From positions 868,001 to 932,000 of the forward strand of contig CAZQSZ010000001.1 in NCBI GenBank assembly GCA_964596345.1: DNA of 64,000 nucleotides, written 5' to 3'. The notes under the pieces were generated by a model that was not told the origin of the DNA, searched no databases, and saw only the letters and a list, made by a program, of their open reading frames with translations. A program made the translations under genes and the position numbers. Source of the DNA: CADEDV01 sp964596345. GTDB lineage: Bacteria; Bacteroidota; Bacteroidia; Chitinophagales; Chitinophagaceae. The first letter of the stretch is position 1; each line of letters starts with the position of its first letter. Shown piece after piece: positions 16,552-23,946 of this stretch.

Positions 16552-17703
16552 ATGAAAGGAAAATATCAGCATACAAAATTGTGTAGCCTTTTCCTCTTCC
16601 TGCTGATAGCTGGTAAAGTCATAGGTCAGCAGCAACTCCCTGCTGATAAAGATGCTACAAAAGAAACGGTGAACCTGTATAAGAATTTGCAAAAACTCGC
16701 CGGTAAAGGGTTCATGTTTGGCCACCAGGATGATCTTGCATACGGCGTAGAGTGGAAATACAAGGATGGAGGAAGTGATGTAAAAGATGTGACGGGTGAT
16801 TATCCCGCTGTTTACGGATGGGATTTAGGAGGGATTGAGCGACAAAATAATGAACTCAATATCGATGGTATCCCTTTTAAGAAAATGAAACAGTTGATTA
16901 AACAGGGATATGAACGGGGAGGAGTCATTACCATTAGCTGGCACCTGGATAGTCCATTGGGAAATTATAAAAACGCCTGGGATACCACCCGGGGAACGGT
17001 GGCTTCCATTAACCCCGGGGGCCCTAATCATACATTGTACAAAGAGTGGCTGGATAAAGTTGCTGCATTTATCAGTTCCTTGAAAGGGAGCAAAGGCGAA
17101 GCTATTCCTGTTTTGTTCCGTCCGTTTCATGAACATACCGGCAATTGGTTCTGGTGGTGCAAGAATGCTGCTACGGAATTTGAATACAAAACCCTCTGGC
17201 GTTTTACAGCGTATTACCTGCAAAAAGAAAAGAAACTTCATAATATATTATGGGTGTATAATACAAGCGGGGATTTTAAAACCAGGGAGGAATACCTGGA
17301 ACGTTACCCGGGTGATGACATGGTGGATGTGCTGAGCTTTGATAATTACCAGTATGGTGATCCGTTGCAGGAGAACTGGTTTGAAGTGAATACCAATTCG
17401 GCTCTGAAGATAGTTGGAGAAATTGCAGGGGAGAAGAATAAACTTTTCGCCCTGGCAGAGACCGGTTTTGAAGCCGTGCCGTATGCCAACTGGTGGACAA
17501 AAACATTGCTCAGTGCAATAGGGGGCAATAAAATTTCTTATGTACTGGTATGGCGGAATCATGGGTTTAGTAAAGAAATGAAAAAGATGCATTATTATGC
17601 TCCTTACAGGGGGCAGGTGTCAGAACAGGATTTTGTGAAGTTCTATAACATGGAACGGACTCTATTTGAAAAAGATGTCAATAAGGAAAAACTATATCAA
17701 TAA
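16552..17703 (+). CDS. GH26 endo-beta-1,4-mannanase
   Basis: This 383-residue secreted glycoside hydrolase cuts the mannan or glucomannan backbone, often releasing mannobiose. A type I signal peptide ends near KVIGQ. GH26 landmarks are FGHQDDLAYGVEW near the start, the acid/base Glu in FRPFHEHTGNWFWW (E194) and the nucleophile Glu in ALAETGFE (E303). Length is typical of a single-domain GH26 enzyme. It stands between two terminators, so it may have its own promoter; a TACTTTTT sequence near 16470 is a weak candidate. Similar GH26 enzymes sit beside the symporter/phosphorylase/epimerase set in Bacteroides fragilis. Confidence 0.94.
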   Translation: MKGKYQHTKLCSLFLFLLIAGKVIGQQQLPADKDATKETVNLYKNLQKLAGKGFMFGHQDDLAYGVEWKYKDGGSDVKDVTGDYPAVYGWDLGGIERQNNELNIDGIPFKKMKQLIKQGYERGGVITISWHLDSPLGNYKNAWDTTRGTVASINPGGPNHTLYKEWLDKVAAFISSLKGSKGEAIPVLFRPFHEHTGNWFWWCKNAATEFEYKTLWRFTAYYLQKEKKLHNILWVYNTSGDFKTREEYLERYPGDDMVDVLSFDNYQYGDPLQENWFEVNTNSALKIVGEIAGEKNKLFALAETGFEAVPYANWWTKTLLSAIGGNKISYVLVWRNHGFSKEMKKMHYYAPYRGQVSEQDFVKFYNMERTLFEKDVNKEKLYQ

Positions 17704-17742
17704 CTTTTTTAACCAAAGCAAGCAGAGCACTCGTTAAGCAGT

Positions 17743-17780
17743 GGTTGCGGGTTGATTCTTCAACCTGCAACCTATTTTTG
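17743..17780 (+). terminator. Terminator hairpin whose T run is also a -7 box
   Basis: GGTTGCGGGTTGA pairs with TCAACCTGCAACC around TTCT (one G-T wobble), followed by TATTTTTG. The T run at 17773-17780 is at the same time an exact TAnnTTTG box, with GTTG 18 bp upstream. Mannanase transcription would end where symporter-operon transcription begins. Confidence 0.65.
17773..17780 (+). promoter_or_regulatory. Candidate -7 box of the symporter-to-GH5 unit
   Basis: TATTTTTG matches TAnnTTTG; the following CGG is shared with the purA promoter (TATTTTTGCGG at 50971). The leader to ATG 17821 is about 35 nt. Confidence 0.5.
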
Positions 17781-17820
17781 CGGGGAATGAAAATGACAGA
17801 CTAATTGTAAACTGCACCTG

Positions 17821-19650
17821 ATGAACCTGACATTGTATGATATAAGTATTGTTATCCTGTACCTCGTTACGATGGTAATGCTGGGCTGGTTTCTTCGAAA
17901 AAAAGCAAGGCAGAATAAAGAAAGCTACCTGATGGGGGGTAAAAAACTTCCCTGGTATATGCTGGGTATGAGTGATGCTTCTGATATGTTTGATATCAGC
18001 GGTACCATGTGGATGGTTGCTTTGTGTTTTGTATATGGAATTAAAAGTATCTGGATTCCGTGGTTGTGGCCGGTGTTTAACCAGGTATTTAATATGATGT
18101 ACCTGAGTAAATGGCTCCGGCGATCAAACGCCAATACGGGAGCTGAATGGCTGGGAACAAGATTTGGATTAACCGGGAAGGGAGTGAGGGGATCGCATAG
18201 TATAGTCGTGGCTTTTGCACTGATCGGGTGTTTGGGATTCCTGGCGTATGGATTTGTCGGGCTGGGAAAATTCATGGAGATCTTTGTTCCCTGGGAGATA
18301 GTAAAAGACTATGTGCCCTTTCAGGTGGCTCCCCAATATGTGGCTCATTTCTATGGAATTATTTTCACCTTGTTTGCTATGTTCTATTCCATTCTCGGGG
18401 GAATGCACAGTATCGTATTGGGCGACCTTATTAAATATGCGATCATGACAATAGGGTGCATAGCGATTGCGGTAATCGCTATGCTGCACCTGGATGGTCA
18501 TACACTGAATGTGCCTGCCGGGTGGAGCGATCCTTTCTTTGGCTGGAACCTTAATCTCAACTGGACCGGGATTATTGATGATGCTAACAGGAAAATAGCG
18601 GATGATGGATATGGCCTATTTGGCATCTTCTTTATGATGATGCTCTTCAAAGGTGTGTTTGCTGCCGGTGCTGGCCCTGCACCCAACTACGATATGCAAA
18701 AGATACTTTCAACCAAATCCCCGAAAGAAGCTTCCAAGATGACCGGATTCGTTTCTATCATCCTGTTGCCGGTACGCTATTCAATGGTAATTGGGTTAAC
18801 CGTTCTTGGTTTGTTGTATTATAACCAGCTGCAGTTAAGTGATGGAAATGGCGGAGTAGATTTTGAAAGGATTCTGCCTGGTGCTATAAACAGTTTTTTA
18901 CCAGTCGGTATATTAGGCTTGGTGCTTACAGGTTTACTTGGAGCCTTTATGGGAACTTTTTCGGGTACCCTGAATGCAGCCCAGGCTTATATCGTGAACG
19001 ATATCTATCTCAAGTATGTAAATAAAAATGCTTCCACCAAAAAGATCATCAGCATGAATTATGTGGTGGGAGTGGTAGTGGTGGCTGCCGGTGTATTGCT
19101 TGGCTTTTTTGCCAAAGATGTGAATAGTATTCTGCAATGGATCGTGTCAGGTTTATATGGCGGATATGTTGCTGCAAACGTATTGAAATGGTATTGGTGG
19201 CGGTTTAATGCTAATGGCTTTTATATTGGTATGTTAACAGGGGTTGCTGGAGCCCTCTTATTCTCCAGGCTTTTTACAGGAATAGAGTTCCTGTATTATT
19301 TCCCCGTATTGTTTTTGTTGTCAGTAGCAGGCAGCCTGATCGGAACATATACGGCACCACCCACAGAAACGGAAACACTAAAGAAATTTTACAAAACCGT
19401 ACGGCCATGGGGTTTCTGGAAGCCGGTACATGAAATGGTAATAAAAGATGATCCTTCATTTGAACCTAACAGAAGGTTTAAGCTTGATATGTTCAATGTG
19501 GTGCTGGGTATCATTGCACAGTTGTGTATGACTTTATTGCCCATGTACATTGTACTGTCCATGCATTTGCCTTTACTGGTCACAATAATAATTTTAACTC
19601 TGATTATTCTCATATTGAAAAGAACCTGGTGGGATAAATTAGAAGATTGA
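17821..19650 (+). CDS. Sodium:solute symporter, probable mannobiose/manno-oligosaccharide importer
   Basis: The 609-residue inner-membrane protein is of the SSS (SLC5-like) family, with about 14 hydrophobic segments starting at residues 7-25. Conserved phrases include the FLRKKARQNKESYLMGGKKLPW loop after helix 1 and DASDMFDISGTMW in helix 2. It sits directly before a GH130 phosphorylase and an epimerase. In Bacteroides fragilis the same order is tied to import of mannobiose released by GH26 mannanase, so that substrate is the best inference. The next start codon is 20 bp downstream, indicating an operon. Confidence 0.9.
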   Translation: MNLTLYDISIVILYLVTMVMLGWFLRKKARQNKESYLMGGKKLPWYMLGMSDASDMFDISGTMWMVALCFVYGIKSIWIPWLWPVFNQVFNMMYLSKWLRRSNANTGAEWLGTRFGLTGKGVRGSHSIVVAFALIGCLGFLAYGFVGLGKFMEIFVPWEIVKDYVPFQVAPQYVAHFYGIIFTLFAMFYSILGGMHSIVLGDLIKYAIMTIGCIAIAVIAMLHLDGHTLNVPAGWSDPFFGWNLNLNWTGIIDDANRKIADDGYGLFGIFFMMMLFKGVFAAGAGPAPNYDMQKILSTKSPKEASKMTGFVSIILLPVRYSMVIGLTVLGLLYYNQLQLSDGNGGVDFERILPGAINSFLPVGILGLVLTGLLGAFMGTFSGTLNAAQAYIVNDIYLKYVNKNASTKKIISMNYVVGVVVVAAGVLLGFFAKDVNSILQWIVSGLYGGYVAANVLKWYWWRFNANGFYIGMLTGVAGALLFSRLFTGIEFLYYFPVLFLLSVAGSLIGTYTAPPTETETLKKFYKTVRPWGFWKPVHEMVIKDDPSFEPNRRFKLDMFNVVLGIIAQLCMTLLPMYIVLSMHLPLLVTIIILTLIILILKRTWWDKLED

Positions 19651-19669
19651 TCACTATAATCCGGTTAAC

Positions 19670-20884
19670 ATGCGTAGTCAATTTTACAGGCGTTTGGAAA
19701 AAATAGAGCAGACCTACGAGAAACTGCTGAAACGCTGCAACGAAAAGGCTGAAGAAGGAAATGGAATATTCGACCGCTATAAATTTCCTGTTTTAACAGC
19801 TGATCATACACCATTAATATGGCGGTATGATTTGAATAGTGAGTCAAACCCGCACCTCATGCAGCGCTTTGGTATCAATGCCGTGCTGAATGCTGGTGCC
19901 ATAAAATGGAATGACAAATATATTGTGGTGGCAAGAGTGGAGGGGGCAGACAGGAAATCATTCTTTGCAGTAGCAGAAAGCCCGAACGGTATTGACAATT
20001 TTAAATTCTGGGATTACCCAGTCAATATGCCGGAAACGGAAGTCCCGGATACGAATATTTATGACATGCGCCTGGTGCTACATGAAGACGGCTGGATCTA
20101 TGGTTTGTTCTGTACTGAACGCAGGGACCCTTCCGCACCGGCAACTGACCAGTCTGCTGCCATCGCACAATGTGGTATTGCCCGGACAAAGGACCTGAAA
20201 GTGTGGGAACGGCTGCATGATTTGAAAACACCTTCCCCTCAGCAGCGCAATGTAGTACTCCACCCTGAATTTTATAAGGGTCGTTATGCATTCTATACAA
20301 GACCACAGGATAAATTTATTGAGGCTGGCAAGGGTGGAGGGATTGGGTTTGGATTAAGTGACACGATGGAGCAGGCGGTGATTGAAAAGGAGATCGTGGT
20401 TGATCCTAAAGTGTATCATACTGTTTATGAAATGAAAAATGGACTTGGGCCAGCACCTATCAAAACCGAAAAAGGCTGGCTGCACCTGGCACATGGGGTA
20501 AGAAATACGGCTGCGGGTTTGCGCTATGTGCTTTATCTGTTCATGACCGACCTGGAAGATATAACCAAAGTGATTTTTAAGCCAGGCGGTTATTTCATGG
20601 CTCCTGAAGGCGATGAAAGAATTGGCGATGTTTCAAATGTTGTTTTCAGTAACGGATGGATCGTGGATGATGACGGGTCGGTATTTATTTACTATGCCTC
20701 ATCAGATACCCGGTTGCATGTGGCTACAACTACGGTAGAAAAATTACTGGACTATGTGCTCAATACTGCACCAGATGGATTTACTTCAGCTGAATCGGTG
20801 AAGACACTGACCCGGCTGATCGACAGAAATATGTCAGAACAGCCCGCAGAGCCGGGTACTAATGCAAATGCTTCAGGAAGATAA
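19670..20884 (+). CDS. GH130 beta-mannosyl-glucose phosphorylase
   Basis: This 404-residue cytosolic enzyme of GH130 (subfamily 1 type) has no signal peptide. It would phosphorolyse 4-O-beta-D-mannosyl-D-glucose to mannose-1-phosphate and glucose. Features are FGINAVLNAGAIKWNDKYIVVARVEG, the Asp of NIYDMR (D132, likely the proton donor), ARTKDLKVWERL, and NVVLHPEFYKGRYAFYTRPQD with phosphate-binding Arg/His residues. Length and sequence style fit mannosylglucose phosphorylase rather than the mannobiose phosphorylase subgroup. Its stop codon overlaps the epimerase start by one base (20884), so the two are translated together and act in sequence. Confidence 0.92.
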   Translation: MRSQFYRRLEKIEQTYEKLLKRCNEKAEEGNGIFDRYKFPVLTADHTPLIWRYDLNSESNPHLMQRFGINAVLNAGAIKWNDKYIVVARVEGADRKSFFAVAESPNGIDNFKFWDYPVNMPETEVPDTNIYDMRLVLHEDGWIYGLFCTERRDPSAPATDQSAAIAQCGIARTKDLKVWERLHDLKTPSPQQRNVVLHPEFYKGRYAFYTRPQDKFIEAGKGGGIGFGLSDTMEQAVIEKEIVVDPKVYHTVYEMKNGLGPAPIKTEKGWLHLAHGVRNTAAGLRYVLYLFMTDLEDITKVIFKPGGYFMAPEGDERIGDVSNVVFSNGWIVDDDGSVFIYYASSDTRLHVATTTVEKLLDYVLNTAPDGFTSAESVKTLTRLIDRNMSEQPAEPGTNANASGR

Positions 20885-22092
20885 TGTTGCTTGTAAATAA
20901 GGACATACAGCCCGATTTGCTGTTTCGGTATAAAGCAGAGCTCACCGAGGAATTAACGGATATTCTTTCCTATTGGATGAAGTATAATATTGACAGGTCC
21001 GGCGGTTTCTATGGGAGTGTAAATAATTGTAATACCCCGGATGAAGCTGCTGTTAAAGGAGTGGTTCTCAATAGCCGGATATTATGGGCTTTTTCTGCGG
21101 CTTACCAGGTAACAAAGAATTTGAGTCATTATAAAACAGCCCAACGGGCTTATGATTATATTCTTAAACATTTTATTGATAGGGAATTCGGGGGCGTTTA
21201 CTGGTCTGTTGATGCAAATGGTAACACGCTGGATGTCAGAAAACAAATGTATGGACTTGCATTTTGCATATATGGCTTGTCAGAATATTATAAGATATCC
21301 AATGAGCAGCAGGCCATCGATGCCGCAATTGACCTGTACAATTATATTGAACGATACAGTTTTGATAAGGACCAAAACGGGTACATCGAAGCTTTTACAA
21401 GAGAGTGGACGGCAATCAGTGATCTTAGATTGAGCGAAAAGGATAATAATGAACGAAAGACCATGAATACGCATCTGCATATTGTGGAGGCGTATGCAAA
21501 CCTGTATTCCATTTGGCCGGATACAGGGCTAAAAGAAAAGATCAGCAACCTGCTTTTCCTGTTTGACAGGTTTTTTGTGAACAGTACAAATTACCACCTG
21601 AATTTATTTTTTGATGACAACTGGAAGTTGAAATCTTCCCTGCAATCCTACGGACACGATATCGAAGCTGCATGGCTCTTGCAGCAATGTGCAGAGATTA
21701 TCAAAGATGAAAAATGGATGGATCAATTCCGGCAACACGCTGTTCCGATTACAGAAGCGGCGGCAGAAGGCCTGGATACCGACGGTGGACTGTGGTATGA
21801 ATATGAATTGGGTAATGACCGGCTCATCCGGGAAAAACACTCGTGGCCACAAGCTGAAGCCATGATCGGTTTTTACAATGCTTACCAGCTTACAGGCAAT
21901 GAAAGATACCTGCAGCGGTCATTGCACTGCTGGGAATTTGTAAAAAAATACATTAAGGATAAAGAGAATGGCGAATGGTTCTGGGGCGTAACCAGCGATT
22001 ATACGGTCATGCAAAAAGAAAAAGCAGGTTTTTGGAAATGTCCTTATCACAATACCCGGGCTTGTATCGAATTGCTAAAACGTATCAATTAA
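20884..22092 (+). CDS. Cellobiose 2-epimerase-like (AGE family) enzyme
   Basis: This 402-residue (alpha/alpha)6-barrel protein is of the N-acylglucosamine 2-epimerase/cellobiose 2-epimerase family. Catalytic and binding residues sit in NTHLHIVEAYANLY, KHSWPQAEAMIGFYNAY and KCPYHNTRACIELLKR. It would convert the reducing-end mannose of mannobiose to glucose, giving mannosyl-glucose, the substrate of the GH130 enzyme encoded just upstream with a 1-nt overlap. No signal peptide: cytosolic. This epimerise-then-phosphorolyse route is known from Bacteroides fragilis; the assignment rests on family plus gene order. Confidence 0.92.
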   Translation: MLLVNKDIQPDLLFRYKAELTEELTDILSYWMKYNIDRSGGFYGSVNNCNTPDEAAVKGVVLNSRILWAFSAAYQVTKNLSHYKTAQRAYDYILKHFIDREFGGVYWSVDANGNTLDVRKQMYGLAFCIYGLSEYYKISNEQQAIDAAIDLYNYIERYSFDKDQNGYIEAFTREWTAISDLRLSEKDNNERKTMNTHLHIVEAYANLYSIWPDTGLKEKISNLLFLFDRFFVNSTNYHLNLFFDDNWKLKSSLQSYGHDIEAAWLLQQCAEIIKDEKWMDQFRQHAVPITEAAAEGLDTDGGLWYEYELGNDRLIREKHSWPQAEAMIGFYNAYQLTGNERYLQRSLHCWEFVKKYIKDKENGEWFWGVTSDYTVMQKEKAGFWKCPYHNTRACIELLKRIN

Positions 22093-22105
22093 AGAAATAA
22101 TAATT

Positions 22106-23851
22106 ATGAAGAAGGAAAAGTGGATAGTTATACTGTGTGTGTTGTCTATGGCAACCTCTAATATTTTTTCTTCCTGCAAAAAAAGTAATGGCGGTACGGA
22201 GCCCGTAATCCCTCCAACAGATACAACAACCGTTAACCCGCAGGTTGATCCCGCATTGGCCAATACGATCGGGTTTTTCCTGGACGACTGGCAACCGGTG
22301 AATTTTACAGTGCCCTCCTCGTTTACGAATACAACTATCCCTGCCGCCTCTGGTGTTACTGTTACTGTTGACAGGAGCAATGTCATTACTAAAATTCCCC
22401 GTTCCATTGCAGGCAATAATGCTAATCTCTGGATGGGACAATTCGTAACGGAGCCTTCATTGATGGATCATGTCACAACACTTCACCCGCATATCATCCG
22501 GTTTCCGGGTGGAAGTATCAGCGATATTTTCTTTTGGAACGCCCAACCCAATACTCCTCCTGCTGATGCGCCGGCACAATTGGTGCAGGCAAATGGAACT
22601 ACTACAAATGCAGGTTACTGGTATGGGAAGAATACTGCCGGTTGGACATTCTCTGTTGATAATTATTACAGCATGCTGCAGCAAACAGGTAACCTGGGAA
22701 TGATCACTATTAATTATGGATATGCAAGGTATGGTACAGGTGTGAACCCTGTTGCAGCAGCTGCACATCTTGCAGCGGATTGGGTTCGCTATGATAATGG
22801 TCGTACAAGATATTGGGAAATTGGCAACGAAAATTTTGGTGATTGGGAAGCTGGTTACCGCATCAATACAGCTAATAACCAGGATGGGCAGCCTGAATTC
22901 TTAACCGGGCAATTGTACGGGCAGCACTTTAAAGTATTTGCTGATTCCATGCGAAAAGCGGCACAGGAGATCGGTAAAACTATTTATATAGGCGCTGTTA
23001 CCTCTGAGTCAGTTCCACAAAGCTGGTGGACCAATACTGCCAGGACCTGGAACACCGGTTTATTTACCGGTGCAGGAAGTTTCCCGGATTACTATATCGT
23101 TCATAATTACTATACTAATTTCCAGACGAATGCCAATGCTGCAGAAATACTGGCCACCCCGCAAGCTGTAACAGGAACCATGATGGATTATGTGAAGCAG
23201 TCCATCAGCACCGCGGGACTTACCCAGAAACCTGTTGTATTAAATGAATGGAATATTTTTTCCACCGGTTCAAAACAGGCCGTATCACATATCAATGGGT
23301 TACACGCCGTAATGGTTGTAGGCGAATCAATAAAGAATAAATTCGGAATGACCTCCCGCTGGGATCTTGCCAATGGATGGGATAACGGAAATGACCATGG
23401 TATGTTCAATAACGGAGATGAGCCAGATGGGGTTCCAAAGTGGAATCCCCGTCCTGCTTTCTACCATATGTATTTCTTTCAAAAATACCTCGGCGACCGG
23501 TTGGTTTCTTCTATCTCCACGGCTTCGGATATTGTCAGTTATGCTTCTTCCTTCAGTTCAGGAGAAACAGCCGTGGCGTTGGTGAACAAATCAGCAGATG
23601 CAAAGTCTGTTGAAATAACAATAAAAAATTTCAGGAAGGGGGCCAGGTTTTACTGGTACACATTAACTGGTGGAGGAGATAATGGCGAATTTTCCAGGAA
23701 AACACTGGTGAACGGTATTGCTTCCTCCTATGCAGCAGGTGGTCCTGGAAATTATAAAAATATCGGGCCCAACTCGGCTTCGACAGCGAATGGTATAAAA
23801 GTTACGGTGCCGGGCCGGGCAGCTGTGTTTTTAGTAGTGGCGAAGCAATAA
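22106..23851 (+). CDS. Clan GH-A glycoside hydrolase lipoprotein, family uncertain
   Basis: This 581-residue lipoprotein (lipobox ending FSSC, Cys24) has a TIM-barrel hydrolase domain and a C-terminal beta domain. The acid/base Glu is in WEIGNENFG (E242) and the nucleophile Glu in VVLNEWN (E381), the geometry of clan GH-A. Other phrases are HPHIIRFPGGSISDIFFWN, GMITINYGYARYGTG and FPDYYIVHNYYTNF. It resembles the GH51/GH39/GH79-like arabinofuranosidase-type group without clear placement. As a lipoprotein in a mannan/glucan locus it may remove a side chain or cut the backbone near the surface. It starts 13 bp after the epimerase gene. Confidence 0.7.
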   Translation: MKKEKWIVILCVLSMATSNIFSSCKKSNGGTEPVIPPTDTTTVNPQVDPALANTIGFFLDDWQPVNFTVPSSFTNTTIPAASGVTVTVDRSNVITKIPRSIAGNNANLWMGQFVTEPSLMDHVTTLHPHIIRFPGGSISDIFFWNAQPNTPPADAPAQLVQANGTTTNAGYWYGKNTAGWTFSVDNYYSMLQQTGNLGMITINYGYARYGTGVNPVAAAAHLAADWVRYDNGRTRYWEIGNENFGDWEAGYRINTANNQDGQPEFLTGQLYGQHFKVFADSMRKAAQEIGKTIYIGAVTSESVPQSWWTNTARTWNTGLFTGAGSFPDYYIVHNYYTNFQTNANAAEILATPQAVTGTMMDYVKQSISTAGLTQKPVVLNEWNIFSTGSKQAVSHINGLHAVMVVGESIKNKFGMTSRWDLANGWDNGNDHGMFNNGDEPDGVPKWNPRPAFYHMYFFQKYLGDRLVSSISTASDIVSYASSFSSGETAVALVNKSADAKSVEITIKNFRKGARFYWYTLTGGGDNGEFSRKTLVNGIASSYAAGGPGNYKNIGPNSASTANGIKVTVPGRAAVFLVVAKQ

Positions 23852-23946
23852 AGATCATACGGGGTGTAAAGAATTTGAAATAGATTGGAGTTGCGGGTTG
23901 ACAAAATGGGATGACCGGTTATTAAATAAACTTAAGTTCTTGTTGT

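Noticed and set aside
17744..23901. 12-mer GTTGCGGGTTGA before both the symporter (17744) and GH31 (23890)
   Set aside because: Many 12-mers recur by chance in 64 kb; only the first copy forms a hairpin and no promoter box accompanies the second.
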